In this document: positions 32,403-41,860 of the stretch, one piece after another
Numbering within the stretch: position 1 is the stretch's first letter
Layout of the letters: the number at the start of each line of letters is the position of its first letter
Source: Citrobacter amalonaticus
GTDB lineage: Bacteria > Pseudomonadota > Gammaproteobacteria > Enterobacterales > Enterobacteriaceae
DNA length: 64,000 nucleotides
NCBI RefSeq assembly: GCF_018323885.1
Contig: NZ_AP024585.1
Location: 2,852,001-2,916,000 of the forward strand
Reading direction: 5' to 3'
Translations under genes and position numbers: made by a program
Notes under the pieces: model-generated
The model's database searches: none
The model's input: the letters and a program-made list of their open reading frames with translations, nothing else
Told to the model about the DNA's origin: nothing

Positions 32403-33140
32403 TTAATGTCCTTGCGCGGTTATCAGTTGCCGTTTCGTCAGCTGGTCGTAGATCATCACGGTCAGCAAGCCTTCGGCGATAGCAATCGGGATCTGCGTCA
32501 GGCAGAAAATCCCCATAAACTTGACGACAGATCCTGGCGCGCCCGCTTCGGGATCCGGGAAGGCCACGCCAAGCTGTACAGATGTCACAAAGTAAGTCAC
32601 CAGATCCGCCAGCATGGCGCAGAGGAAGACGCCAACATCACGACGGACCCCGGCGCGACTGGCCATCTTCCACACCATATAGCCGACAACCGGGCCAATC
32701 ACCGCCATCGACATGCCGTTAGCGCCCAGGGTGGTCAAGCCACCGTGCGCCAGCAGCAGCGCCTGGAACAGCAGTACGATAGCGCCGAGAACCGCCACCA
32801 CGCCCGGACCAAACAGGATCACCGCCAGCCCGACGCCTGTCGGATGTGAGCAGCTACCGGTAACCGACGGGATCTTCAGTGCCGACAGCACAAAAATAAA
32901 CGCCCCGCACAGCGCCAGTAGCACTTTCTGATGGCTGTCATCCATCACGATATGTCGCAGGCGCACCAGTCCGTACCACAGGCACGGTAAAAACAGCAAC
33001 CACCAGGCCAGCGCCCACATCGGCGGTAAAAATCCCTCCATGATGTGCATGGCGAACGCCTGCTCCGGCACAATCATCAGCAATAGCGCCGCAGCCAGAC
33101 CACTGAATGACAGCTGTTTCAGCTGTTGTTCGAGTTTCAT
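32403..33140 (-). CDS. cbiM: CbiM, cobalt-binding transporter subunit
   Basis: This 245-aa membrane S component is the metal-binding part of the importer. It has an N-terminal signal-like segment (LSFSGLAAALLLMIVPEQAFA) followed by MHIMEGFLPP, whose His after processing binds Co2+ in the family. GSCSHPTGVGLAVILFGP adds the conserved metal-site loop. The open frame runs 44 codons upstream inside cbiL; I chose ATG 33140 for family length and for the four-base overlap with cbiL. Confidence 0.95.
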   Translation of the reverse strand: MKLEQQLKQLSFSGLAAALLLMIVPEQAFAMHIMEGFLPPMWALAWWLLFLPCLWYGLVRLRHIVMDDSHQKVLLALCGAFIFVLSALKIPSVTGSCSHPTGVGLAVILFGPGVVAVLGAIVLLFQALLLAHGGLTTLGANGMSMAVIGPVVGYMVWKMASRAGVRRDVGVFLCAMLADLVTYFVTSVQLGVAFPDPEAGAPGSVVKFMGIFCLTQIPIAIAEGLLTVMIYDQLTKRQLITAQGH

Positions 33141-33850
33141 TCTGCATACTCCCACTGTTTGTTGACCAGGATGGTCGAGAAATAAGGCAACGGCTGATCG
33201 TCGCTGACCTCGTTGAGATGCCGCCAGCACTGCTCTCCAGGGAGCGTGGCCTCGGACATCATCAGTGCACAATCCAGTAATCCGGCCTGATCCAGCAGCG
33301 CTTTAATCCGCGCAAAGCGACCATAGACCTTCATCAGTACCAGACTGTCGTGTTGACGTAGCGCCTGGGCGATCTCCGCTTCCGGTGCGGTACAGGAGAT
33401 CACCGCCAGCGACTGCTGTTCCATCGCCAGCGGCGTTTTGGATCGGGCGGCAATGGCGGCAAACGACGTCACACCAGGCACGATCTCCAGCCAGTCAGCA
33501 CACCCGATGCGCTGTAGTAAAAAGACCCAGGTGCTGAACAACATGGCGTCACCCAGGGTGATAAATCCCACCTGTTTGCCTGCCTCCACTTCCTTAACCA
33601 ACGCTGCGGTCACTTCATCCCAGACCGCCTCTTTTTCCGCGCTGTCTGCGCTCATGGGGAAATGGCAGCAACGAATTTCTGTGTTCGCACCGATGTACTC
33701 CCGCACGATGGAAAGCGCGAGGCTGTCGCCACCCTTACGTCCCGCCGGGGCATAGAGAATATCCAGTGAACCCAGAATACGTGAGGCGCGAACGGTGATC
33801 AGATCGGCTGCTCCCGGGCCGGTGCTCAGGGCGTACAGTTTGCCGCTCAT
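33137..33850 (-). CDS. cbiL: CbiL, cobalt-precorrin-2 C20-methyltransferase
   Basis: This 237-aa enzyme methylates C20 of cobalt-factor II using SAM. It has the tetrapyrrole methylase start GKLYALSTGPGAADLITVRASRIL and the glycine-rich GFITLGDAMLFSTW and GVTSFAAIAA loops. The frame extends upstream into cbiK; ATG 33850 overlaps the cbiK stop by four bases and gives the family length. Confidence 0.96.
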   Translation of the reverse strand: MSGKLYALSTGPGAADLITVRASRILGSLDILYAPAGRKGGDSLALSIVREYIGANTEIRCCHFPMSADSAEKEAVWDEVTAALVKEVEAGKQVGFITLGDAMLFSTWVFLLQRIGCADWLEIVPGVTSFAAIAARSKTPLAMEQQSLAVISCTAPEAEIAQALRQHDSLVLMKVYGRFARIKALLDQAGLLDCALMMSEATLPGEQCWRHLNEVSDDQPLPYFSTILVNKQWEYAE

Positions 33851-34641
33851 GCCGCTTCCTCCATCGCCACGCTCAGCGCTTGTTGCAAATGCGCGACGAA
33901 CATCGCCCGCACCGCCGGATTTTCGCCAAGACCGCTCAGCCACGGCGTTGCCGTGATCCCCGCCGCCGTAAACAGCGTTTTCCACGAATCATCGTCGTCC
34001 GAAGCCATATCATTGATGGCGTGATCCCCTGCCACCAGCATCAGCGGCATCAGATGGACGGCTTTGACCCCCTCTTTGCTCAGGCTCTCAATCAGAATAT
34101 CGACTTCCGGATAGCTCTCCACCGCGCCGACGCGCGCCGGGAAACCCTGCGCCATCATCATGTGGTCGAGGCAGGCATAAGCGGCAAACGCGTGATGGCT
34201 GGCGCCGTGGCCCATGAATACCACTTTCTCATTGGCGGCGGGGACAGGCATCTGCTGTTTCAGGGCGAGCATTAACTGCGCGTAATCGTCATGGCTGCTC
34301 AACAGCGGCACGCCCAGCGTCAGGCGGGCAAACAGCGGACGCAGAGTCTGCACTTCACGGACAATTTTTTCATATTCGTCGCCGTTAATGATGTGCAGCG
34401 ACTGAATCGCCACATCCTGATATCCCTGATCAGCAAGCTTTTGCAGCGCCTGCAGCGGGGTATCTATCTCAATACCATCACGCTGTTTGAGCTTGCGAAT
34501 AATCATTCCAGAGGTAAAGGCACGGAACAGGGTGCGGTCAGGACAGCTGGCGGCCAGATCGCGCTCGCAGGCCACAATGTTCTTCTCGCAGGTATCGTGA
34601 TAGCTGGTGCCAAAGCTAACCACCAGAAGCGCTTTTTTCAT
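33847..34641 (-). CDS. cbiK: CbiK, anaerobic cobalt chelatase
   Basis: This 264-aa cytoplasmic enzyme inserts Co2+ into sirohydrochlorin, the first committed step of the anaerobic pathway. The start KKALLVVSFGTSYHDT and the metal-ligand His regions VFMGHGASHHAFAAY and AVHLMPLMLVAGDHAINDM are visible. It depends on sirohydrochlorin made by CysG elsewhere. Eleven bases separate it from cbiJ. Confidence 0.95.
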   Translation of the reverse strand: MKKALLVVSFGTSYHDTCEKNIVACERDLAASCPDRTLFRAFTSGMIIRKLKQRDGIEIDTPLQALQKLADQGYQDVAIQSLHIINGDEYEKIVREVQTLRPLFARLTLGVPLLSSHDDYAQLMLALKQQMPVPAANEKVVFMGHGASHHAFAAYACLDHMMMAQGFPARVGAVESYPEVDILIESLSKEGVKAVHLMPLMLVAGDHAINDMASDDDDSWKTLFTAAGITATPWLSGLGENPAVRAMFVAHLQQALSVAMEEAA

Positions 34642-34652
34642 TTTCTGATTCC

Positions 34653-35438
34653 TTAAGCAGCGGCCAGCCAGCGCGCCAAACGTTGCGCAAATGCGGCCTG
34701 ACTTTCCAGTAACTCATCTCCCGTCACCAGCGGCGCCGGGCGGGTAATCACGATGCAGGGAATACCTGCATCCAGACAGGGTTGAACCTTTTCCTGATAA
34801 CCGCCCTCTGCGCCAGAAGCCTTGGTTATCACGACGTCAGCCTGACACTGACGATAAAACGCAGCGTTAAATTCAGCGCTGAACGGCCCGCACAGCGCGA
34901 ACGTCTCGCCTACGCCAAAGCCCAGATCGGCGCACTGTTGAATCACCTCGGGGACGGGCAACACGCGGGCGAGCAGCGTTTTTTCCGGTAAACCTGTGCG
35001 CCATATCGCCAGATCTTTACTCCCGGTAGTCAGCAGTACGCGCTCGCCAAAACGTCGTGCAACGTCGCACGCCTCGGCAATGCTCTGTACGGTAAAGAGC
35101 AGCGGATGCGTCAGTTCACTAAGCTGTTCCGGGCGCTGGTAACGACTCAGCAGCACGCCAGCCCGTTCGCAGGCGCACAGAATATTGCGGCTCACCACTT
35201 CGGCATACGGGTGCGAAGCATCGATCACCCATCGCGTTCCGTTCTCCTTCAGCCAGTTCACCATTTCATCCTGCTCGAGCCGACCACAGCGCACCTGCCC
35301 CTTGATATCGCCAGCCAGTTGTTTCCCGGTCGGCGTCGCCACCGACAGGGTGTAGGCCACATTAGCGGCATCCAGTTGCTGGCACAGCGCACGGGCATCG
35401 CTGGTGCCGCCCATGACCAGAACCTCACCAAAACTCAC
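34653..35438 (-). CDS. cbiJ: CbiJ, cobalt-precorrin-6A reductase
   Basis: This 261-aa NADH-dependent reductase converts cobalt-precorrin-6A to 6B. It has the nucleotide-binding start VLVMGGTSDARALCQQL, the mid-region DASHPYAEVVSRNIL and a C-terminal DVVITKASGAEGGYQEK typical of the family. Length is two residues below the Salmonella enzyme. It overlaps cbiH by four bases. Confidence 0.95.
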   Translation of the reverse strand: MSFGEVLVMGGTSDARALCQQLDAANVAYTLSVATPTGKQLAGDIKGQVRCGRLEQDEMVNWLKENGTRWVIDASHPYAEVVSRNILCACERAGVLLSRYQRPEQLSELTHPLLFTVQSIAEACDVARRFGERVLLTTGSKDLAIWRTGLPEKTLLARVLPVPEVIQQCADLGFGVGETFALCGPFSAEFNAAFYRQCQADVVITKASGAEGGYQEKVQPCLDAGIPCIVITRPAPLVTGDELLESQAAFAQRLARWLAAA

Positions 35439-36160
35439 AGCACGTAACCTCGTGGCGTGATCATCAGACCGTCCTGCACATAAGTCGCTTTGTTACCGAC
35501 GATCACCAGACTGGTCATATCCACCGGTTCAAAATCCATCTCGCCCAGCGTAGTCAGCCATTTCTCCTGCTTTTTACGCCCGGCAGATTTCACCACTCCC
35601 ACCGGCGTTTGCCCGCTCTTACTGGCGGAAAGCAGTTCAAATGCGCGCGCCAGATGTCCCTCACGGCCCCGGCTGCGCGGGTTGTAGAAGCAGATGACGA
35701 AGTCCGCTTCTCCGGCGGCGATAATACGTTTTTCGATAACCGGCCACGGCGTAAGTAAATCGCTTAAACTGATGTGACAAAAATCGTGCATCAGCGGTGC
35801 GCCGAGCAGCGACGCCGCCGCGATACTGGCAGTCATCCCCGGGATCAGGCGCACTTCAACGTCCAGTTTCTGTTTGCTGACCAGCTCCAGCACCAGCCCC
35901 GCCATGCCGTAAATACCGGCGTCACCGCTGCTGATCAGCGCCACGTTGTGTCCGGCCTGCGCCAGTTCAATCGCCGCATGGCAGCGCTCGATCTCTTTGC
36001 ACATGCCGGTTTTGATCACCTGCTTGTCACCGGTAAACGCTTTGACGAGGTGAGTGTAGGTTTTGTAACCCACAATAATTTCTGCCGCCTGCAGGGCCTC
36101 AACGGCTTCCATGGTCATCATGGCCTGTGAGCCGGGGCCGATTCCGATTACGGTTAACAT
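35435..36160 (-). CDS. cbiH: CbiH, cobalt-precorrin-3 C17-methyltransferase
   Basis: This 241-aa enzyme methylates C17 and contracts the ring of cobalt-factor III. The start [23 protein letters not shown], the ISSGDAGIYGMAGL loop and PGMTASIAAASLLGAPLMHDFCHISL mark the tetrapyrrole methylase fold. It overlaps cbiG by one base. Confidence 0.96.
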   Translation of the reverse strand: MLTVIGIGPGSQAMMTMEAVEALQAAEIIVGYKTYTHLVKAFTGDKQVIKTGMCKEIERCHAAIELAQAGHNVALISSGDAGIYGMAGLVLELVSKQKLDVEVRLIPGMTASIAAASLLGAPLMHDFCHISLSDLLTPWPVIEKRIIAAGEADFVICFYNPRSRGREGHLARAFELLSASKSGQTPVGVVKSAGRKKQEKWLTTLGEMDFEPVDMTSLVIVGNKATYVQDGLMITPRGYVL

Positions 36161-37215
36161 CAGTGTGAAACTCCCAAAGTGATAGTGACGCCCTGCTCAC
36201 GCAAGGTTTCGCCGGTCAATTGCCCATGACTCAGCAGCCATGCTGCCGGACCCGAGACGCTTCCGACACCGACCGTCTGGCGAACAAACGGCGAAGCCGG
36301 AAAGTGATGTTCATGCTCACGCAGCGCGTCAGCGGTAAAGGTTTCAAACGGCACACGCCAGCAGGAGGCAAGTTGGATCAGCCCCTCTTCGTCTTTCTTG
36401 AGCGACACGCTGCCGATGGCTTTCAGCGCCAGCGGATCAAAGCGCTGCGCTTCAAGCTGACGCGCCAGCAGCGCAGCCAGTAGTGGGAACGGCGTATCGC
36501 GACGACAGCCAATGCCAGCGACCACCCGTTGTGGCACCAGTTTCCAGTGTTGAACCGGAATATCCGGCAATTCGTTACGTAACGTGACGCACACCAGCGC
36601 ATCCAGTTCAGGCAACTGCTGGAGATCGGTAACGGTAATGAACCCACGGCGATCGCAGTGGCGGACGTCTTCATCCAGTTCTTCATCCCACCACAGTCCC
36701 ACGCGCTGGTTGCTCACCAGCATCTGATTCACCGCTTTTACTGCGGTGCGAAAGTCGGTCATACGGGCGTTGAGCTGAAACGCGAGGGTGTCCAGTGCCG
36801 CCATCTCATTGACATCGGTGGCAGTGGTAATCACCGGATCGGCGCCCAGCATGCCGGCGAGATAACGGGTCAGCGCGTTCGCGCCGCCCGCATGGCCCGA
36901 AAGCAGGCTGATCACATGCTGGCCGCGCTCGTCGATCACCACCACCGCCGGATCGCTGAACTTGTCATTCACCAGCGGGGCCAGCACGCGCACCGCGATG
37001 CCGGTCGCCCCGATAAAAATCAGCGCGGAATAGTTCGAAAACGCGTCGCGCGCGGCGTGGGCGAACCCGCCGTCGAACGGTAAGAAACCGTCCTCCAGCA
37101 ATTTTTCACTGGTAAAACAGGTCAGCGGTAACATCGCTGCCAGCCGTTTAGCCAGCATTACACCGCCGGGCGTCAGGCAAAACAGCGCGATTGATTCAGG
37201 CTTTACGGTATTCAT
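36160..37215 (-). CDS. cbiG: CbiG, cobalt-precorrin-5A hydrolase
   Basis: This 351-aa enzyme opens the delta-lactone of cobalt-precorrin-5A, releasing acetaldehyde. The N-terminal domain ([19 protein letters not shown], then [16 protein letters not shown], then [20 protein letters not shown]) is followed by a central linker and the C-terminal domain ([16 protein letters not shown], then [19 protein letters not shown]). The frame is open for 43 codons upstream inside cbiF; ATG 37215 matches family length and overlaps cbiF by 20 bases. Confidence 0.95.
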   Translation of the reverse strand: MNTVKPESIALFCLTPGGVMLAKRLAAMLPLTCFTSEKLLEDGFLPFDGGFAHAARDAFSNYSALIFIGATGIAVRVLAPLVNDKFSDPAVVVIDERGQHVISLLSGHAGGANALTRYLAGMLGADPVITTATDVNEMAALDTLAFQLNARMTDFRTAVKAVNQMLVSNQRVGLWWDEELDEDVRHCDRRGFITVTDLQQLPELDALVCVTLRNELPDIPVQHWKLVPQRVVAGIGCRRDTPFPLLAALLARQLEAQRFDPLALKAIGSVSLKKDEEGLIQLASCWRVPFETFTADALREHEHHFPASPFVRQTVGVGSVSGPAAWLLSHGQLTGETLREQGVTITLGVSH

Positions 37216-37969
37216 GGCTAAAGTCCGCGGCATAGAGTCTGGAGTAGTGATACTCATCTCCGAGGAAATTCCCGACCAGGATGAGCGCCGTTTTGCGGAT
37301 CCCGGCGTCGCGCACTTTATCGGCGATATCCGCCAGCGTGCCACGCACGGTTTGACTTTCCGGCCAGGTCGCTTTGTAGATCACGGCCACCGGTGTGGTC
37401 GCCGGGTAACCACCCTCAATCAACCGTTCCGCAACCCGGTTGATACGCTGGACGGAGAGATAAATTGCCATTGAGGTCTGGTGGCTGGCGAACGATTCCA
37501 GTTGTTCACGTTCTGGCACCGGCGTGCGACCTTCGAGTCGCGTAATAATCAGGCTTTGCGAGACTTCCGGCACGGTGTACTCAACCCCCAGTTCCGCCGC
37601 CGCGCCGAGGAAAGCGCTGACCCCCGGCACCACCTGCCAGGGGATACCACGTTTGGTCAGCTCTTCCCCCTGTTCGCGCACCGAGCCATACAGCGACACG
37701 TCGCCGGTTTGCAGGCGCACTACCGTTTTTCCGGCCTTCACCCCCTCTTCCATCAGGGTGAGGATTTGCTCAAGATGCAGTTCCGCACTGTCGTGGCACT
37801 CTGCGTCCGCCGGACAATACTCCAGCAACTCAGTGTTAATCAGCGATCCGGCATAAATCACCACCTGCGCCTGTTGCAACAGCCGGTAACCCTTAAGCGT
37901 AATCAGCTCCCGGTCACCCGGACCTGCGCCGACAAACCACACACAACGGGGATCAAATGTCTCAGACAT
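37196..37969 (-). CDS. cbiF: CbiF, cobalt-precorrin-4 C11-methyltransferase
   Basis: This 257-aa tetrapyrrole methylase methylates C11. It starts [33 protein letters not shown], then has [12 protein letters not shown] and [25 protein letters not shown]. The open frame continues ten codons upstream; ATG 37969 matches family length and overlaps cbiT by eight bases. Confidence 0.96.
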   Translation of the reverse strand: MSETFDPRCVWFVGAGPGDRELITLKGYRLLQQAQVVIYAGSLINTELLEYCPADAECHDSAELHLEQILTLMEEGVKAGKTVVRLQTGDVSLYGSVREQGEELTKRGIPWQVVPGVSAFLGAAAELGVEYTVPEVSQSLIITRLEGRTPVPEREQLESFASHQTSMAIYLSVQRINRVAERLIEGGYPATTPVAVIYKATWPESQTVRGTLADIADKVRDAGIRKTALILVGNFLGDEYHYSRLYAADFSHEYRKA

Positions 37970-38534
37970 GGCGTTCTTCCTTCTGGCAGGCGATGACAAA
38001 AACGGGATTGTTCGGTTTGAAATAGTGACCCGCGCCCAGCGTGGTCAGCGACGAAATCTGCATTTGCAGGCAGTCCACGTCCTGCACACCGCGCTGTTGC
38101 AGATGTGCCAGCGCGGTGTTGAGGTTTTCCTGTAGGATGAATGTCATCACCAGGCGTCCACCAACGTGCAACTGGCGCATAGACCAGTCGATCAGTTCCG
38201 TGAGATGTCCCCCACTGCCACCCATAAAGACGGCATCGGCTTTCTCGGTCATCATCATTGGCGCTTCACCCGGCAGAATATCGATATTCGCGCAGGCGAA
38301 ATGCTGACGGTTTTCGTCGAGTAAACGCAGCGCCGCCGGATTGCGCTCGATAGCCGTGATGTGTAGCGACGGAAACTGTAGCGCGGCTTCGATGGACACA
38401 CTGCCGGTTCCGGCCCCGATATCAATCAGGTGACTGGCCCGGTGCAGTTCAAGTTTTGCGAGAGCGAGCGCACGTACCGCTTCTTTGGTCATCGGCACCT
38501 TCTCACCGCGCAGGAAAAGCTCATCTTTCATCAA
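37962..38534 (-). CDS. cbiT: CbiT, cobalt-precorrin-7 C15-methyltransferase (decarboxylating)
   Basis: This 190-aa class I SAM methyltransferase methylates C15 and decarboxylates the acetate on C12. The SAM-binding motif is [17 protein letters not shown], with [12 protein letters not shown] after it and [13 protein letters not shown] further on. Either of two adjacent ATGs could start it (38534 or 38531). It overlaps cbiE by 14 bases; CbiE and CbiT act on successive positions and are fused as CobL in aerobic pathways. Confidence 0.95.
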   Translation of the reverse strand: MMKDELFLRGEKVPMTKEAVRALALAKLELHRASHLIDIGAGTGSVSIEAALQFPSLHITAIERNPAALRLLDENRQHFACANIDILPGEAPMMMTEKADAVFMGGSGGHLTELIDWSMRQLHVGGRLVMTFILQENLNTALAHLQQRGVQDVDCLQMQISSLTTLGAGHYFKPNNPVFVIACQKEERHV

Positions 38535-39126
38535 GGATCACCACTGCATTCATCTCATATTCGGCATGGACCTCGCTGACGCGCAGCCAGTGGATCCGTT
38601 CGTTTTCCATCGCCAGGTTTTCACCAATCACCATCCAGCGATCGCCCTTTCCTCGTGCAACCAGTTGTGCAGCAATATCACGCGGCCCGCACTGACCGTC
38701 GGTGACCATTGCCACCTTGTTATGCTGCGCCAGCGTATCGAAACAGACGCTGCGCCCGTGGCTACTGGTGAGCCACATGTCATTCATGTCGATTCCCGAC
38801 TGCGCGCACAGATACTGCACCGCGCTGATACCTGGAATGATGCGTACCTGCGCAACGCCAAAATGCGCCACCATCCGCGTACCGATGCCGTAAAACAGCG
38901 GATCGCCAGAAGCCAGAACCACCACCCGCTTATCCTGATGCGCCGCAATCCATGCCAGCAGTTCGGGAATGTTGGCGCCCAGCGCAAACTGCTCGCCGCG
39001 AAAGTCCGGGAACTGCTGCAAATGGCGCTTACCGCCGACCAGCACATCGGCCTCATCAACCGCCGCGCGCGCCGCCGGCGTCATCAGGTGCAGACCGGCT
39101 GGCCCCATCCCCACGACCGTCAGCAT
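38521..39126 (-). CDS. cbiE: CbiE, cobalt-precorrin-7 C5-methyltransferase
   Basis: This 201-aa tetrapyrrole methylase methylates C5. It starts [32 protein letters not shown], with [17 protein letters not shown] and [16 protein letters not shown] as the other two hallmark loops. It overlaps cbiD by seven bases and cbiT by 14. Confidence 0.96.
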   Translation of the reverse strand: MLTVVGMGPAGLHLMTPAARAAVDEADVLVGGKRHLQQFPDFRGEQFALGANIPELLAWIAAHQDKRVVVLASGDPLFYGIGTRMVAHFGVAQVRIIPGISAVQYLCAQSGIDMNDMWLTSSHGRSVCFDTLAQHNKVAMVTDGQCGPRDIAAQLVARGKGDRWMVIGENLAMENERIHWLRVSEVHAEYEMNAVVILDER

Positions 39127-40259
39127 TGCATCTCCCGGGCGATAGCGTCGACGGGGCGGTTGCTACCCAGAACCTGGTTATCAAACGAAAACATGATCGC
39201 GTCGCAGGTCGGCGGGGTTTTGGTAAAGCGCAGCATCTGCATCACGCGCTGACAGATGCGTTCAGCAAGATGGTTGTAGAGGTGCTGAAAGCCGAACGCG
39301 TCGATGTGCTCCATTGCCGCTTCAGTGGTGTCGCAATCGCTTACCAGCGTCAGCAACTCCCGCGGCGCGCCGAGCAGCGCCAGATGCGCCACCAGCGTTT
39401 CCATTCGCGCATCGGCTATGTGGCTGTGGGTATGGAAGATCCCGGCAGCAATTTTGATCAATTTCCCAGGATGACCGACGAGCACGACCTGGCGAAATCC
39501 CAGCCGCACCGCCTCTTCAATCATGTAGCCGACAAAGTTGCTCATGGTGACCACCACGTTGGTATCGATGCCCATCTGTTCGCGGACGAAACGCTCACCA
39601 TGATTACCCGGCACCAGAACTACCCGCTCCAGTCCGGCGGCACGTTTGATTTCCAGCTCCAGCGATAACGACCGCTTCCAGCTCTCTTCGGACATGGGGG
39701 TCACAATACCGGTGGTGCCAATAATGGAAATTCCGCCAAGAATACCGAGACGCGAGTTGTAGGTTTTTTGCGCTCGTTCTTCGCCTTCCGGGGCAAATAT
39801 TTCGATTTCCGCCCCGCGTACCGGGCCTATCGCCTCACGCACGGCGGACTCAATGGTGTGACGCGGGGTGCGATTAATTGCCGCGCTGCCGACAGGCAGA
39901 CCAATCCCCTTGCGGGTGACGGTGCCGACGCCTTCGCCCCCGGACAGGACAATTTCACCGCTGTCATTCAACGTGACGCGGGCGAAAATCAACATCCCGT
40001 GGGTGGCGTCGACATCATCGCCACCATCTTTACGGATCGCGGCAATGGCCTGCTGTCCTTCAATGTGTGGAGATTCCACGTTCAGACACAGAGTGACGCC
40101 GGAAGGTGTGACAATCGATACCTGATGGATCAGATGCTGACGCAACACCATCAGCGCGGCGACTTTTGCCGCCGCCGTGGCGCACGATCCAGTGGTATAA
40201 CCTTTGCGCAGCGCTTTGCCGTTATGCCAGACGGGCGCGTCGAAAGACTGATCGCTCAT
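39120..40259 (-). CDS. cbiD: CbiD, cobalt-precorrin-5B C1-methyltransferase
   Basis: This 379-aa SAM-dependent enzyme of its own family methylates C1. The family signature [23 protein letters not shown] is at the N-terminus, with [23 protein letters not shown] and [23 protein letters not shown] in the core. Length equals Salmonella CbiD. It overlaps cbiC by four bases. Confidence 0.97.
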   Translation of the reverse strand: MSDQSFDAPVWHNGKALRKGYTTGSCATAAAKVAALMVLRQHLIHQVSIVTPSGVTLCLNVESPHIEGQQAIAAIRKDGGDDVDATHGMLIFARVTLNDSGEIVLSGGEGVGTVTRKGIGLPVGSAAINRTPRHTIESAVREAIGPVRGAEIEIFAPEGEERAQKTYNSRLGILGGISIIGTTGIVTPMSEESWKRSLSLELEIKRAAGLERVVLVPGNHGERFVREQMGIDTNVVVTMSNFVGYMIEEAVRLGFRQVVLVGHPGKLIKIAAGIFHTHSHIADARMETLVAHLALLGAPRELLTLVSDCDTTEAAMEHIDAFGFQHLYNHLAERICQRVMQMLRFTKTPPTCDAIMFSFDNQVLGSNRPVDAIAREMQC

Positions 40260-40888
40260 CGCGCCCCCTGCATGTAATACAGCATGGCGTTCACGATCGC
40301 CGCCGCAACGTTACTGCCGCCTTTGCGTCCGAGGGCGGCAATGGCGGGCAATTGGCTGTGCGTCAGCGCCTCTTTGGATTCCGCCGCGCCGACAAATCCC
40401 ACCGGCACGCCGACGACGCCGCTTACCGCTACATCTTTTTCCAACAGGCGAAACAGCGCAGTGGGCGCGTTGCCAAAGACAAACACTTTTTCGCCTTCTT
40501 CCGTCACGGCAATGTCGACAGCCGCCATTGAGCGAGTGATACCCTGCGCTTTCGCTTGCGCTACCACGCGCGGATCGCTGATATAGCAGCGACACTCGCC
40601 CCCCGTCTTCGCCAGCAGGGTTTTATTGATTCCCGAAAGCGCCATGGTGGTGTCGGTATAGATAACCGATGGGCGACTTAGCGCTGCACAAAGTTGTTCC
40701 AGCGCATCATCCGAAAACCAGAGAATATCCAGCCAGTCGAAGTCAGCGGTGGTATGAATCACCCGTTTGATGATGGCTTCATGTAGCGGACTGGCAAACT
40801 GGTACTCCGGGCGCGTTTCATGAATGATCTCGCCAATGATGTCAAAACTTTTGGCTTCAATCGCCTGGGGTTGCTGGATGTATTGCAT
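40256..40888 (-). CDS. cbiC: CbiC, cobalt-precorrin-8 methylmutase
   Basis: This 210-aa enzyme moves a methyl group from C11 to C12 to give cobyrinate. The catalytic His lies in [13 protein letters not shown], and [34 protein letters not shown] is conserved. I use ATG 40888 for the family length; an ATG two codons earlier is closer to GAGGATAA and is also possible. Confidence 0.95.
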   Translation of the reverse strand: MQYIQQPQAIEAKSFDIIGEIIHETRPEYQFASPLHEAIIKRVIHTTADFDWLDILWFSDDALEQLCAALSRPSVIYTDTTMALSGINKTLLAKTGGECRCYISDPRVVAQAKAQGITRSMAAVDIAVTEEGEKVFVFGNAPTALFRLLEKDVAVSGVVGVPVGFVGAAESKEALTHSQLPAIAALGRKGGSNVAAAIVNAMLYYMQGAR

Positions 40889-40900
40889 TGTCATTTATCC

Positions 40901-41860
40901 TCAGGCCACACCCACTACCAGCCAGCGCGTCACAAGGAACAGCACCAGAGCCAGCGTTGAGGCAACCCACATCAGTCGAATCGTTTGGGAAATGTCATCT
41001 ATGGAAATAGTGCGCTGCGCGTCGCCGATCCACGGTTTTTCAACGCGCTCGCCAAAGTAATCATTCGGGCCGCCCAGTCGAATGCCCAACGCACCGGCAA
41101 CGGAAGCCTCCGCCCAGGCACAGTTCGGGCTGCTGTGGTTATAGCGATCCCGCCAGCCCACACAGAGCGCCCGGGCGCCGTCACGACGGCACAGCACCGC
41201 TGCCGCGCTCAGCAGCAGCCAGCTCAGCCGTGCAGGAATGTAGTTCGCGACGTCGTCCAGGCGAGCGCTGACCATGCCAATCGCCCGGTATTTTTCGTGT
41301 TTATAACCCACCATGGAATCCAGGGTATTCACCGCTTTGTAGGCCATCGCCAGCGGCGCGCCGCCAATTAAGAGGAAGAACAGCGGCGCGATAATGCCGT
41401 CAACCGTATTCTCCGCCACGGTTTCCACGACCGCCCGGTTGATCTGTTCTGGCTGAAGTTGCGATGTGTCACGCCCCACAATCCACGAGAGCTTTTCGCG
41501 GCTTTGTGCAAGGTTACCTTCGCGCAGCGGGCGCTCAACCTCCTGTGCCGCCGTTGCCAGACAGCGCCCCGCCAGCACGGTGAAAATCATCCAGACTTCA
41601 ACGACCCAACCGAGCCATGGATGAATCCACGCCGCCAGGTGTAACACGCCCCAGGCAACCGCCCACGTCAAGCCGACAACCACCAGCCACATCACCCCAC
41701 CACCCATGCGTAACGCCCGGTCGCTGTGGCAGTAGCGGCGGATAATCCGCTGCACGGTAGTGATCAGATTGCCTATCCAGCGCACCGGATGCGGCCAGTG
41801 TGGTGGGTCGCCAATCACGACATCGAGAAGCCAGGCCACACACCATGCCAGTAGCGTCAT
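40901..41860 (-). CDS. cbiB: CbiB, adenosylcobinamide-phosphate synthase
   Basis: This 319-aa membrane protein condenses adenosylcobyric acid with aminopropanol phosphate. Several membrane segments are visible (for example LLAWCVAWLLDVVIG and LWLVVVGLTWAVAWGVLHLAAW-like), and the cytoplasmic WRDRYNHSSPNCAWAEASVAGALGIRLGGPNDYFGE loop is the family hallmark. Length equals Salmonella CbiB. It overlaps cbiA by four bases. Confidence 0.96.
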   Translation of the reverse strand: MTLLAWCVAWLLDVVIGDPPHWPHPVRWIGNLITTVQRIIRRYCHSDRALRMGGGVMWLVVVGLTWAVAWGVLHLAAWIHPWLGWVVEVWMIFTVLAGRCLATAAQEVERPLREGNLAQSREKLSWIVGRDTSQLQPEQINRAVVETVAENTVDGIIAPLFFLLIGGAPLAMAYKAVNTLDSMVGYKHEKYRAIGMVSARLDDVANYIPARLSWLLLSAAAVLCRRDGARALCVGWRDRYNHSSPNCAWAEASVAGALGIRLGGPNDYFGERVEKPWIGDAQRTISIDDISQTIRLMWVASTLALVLFLVTRWLVVGVA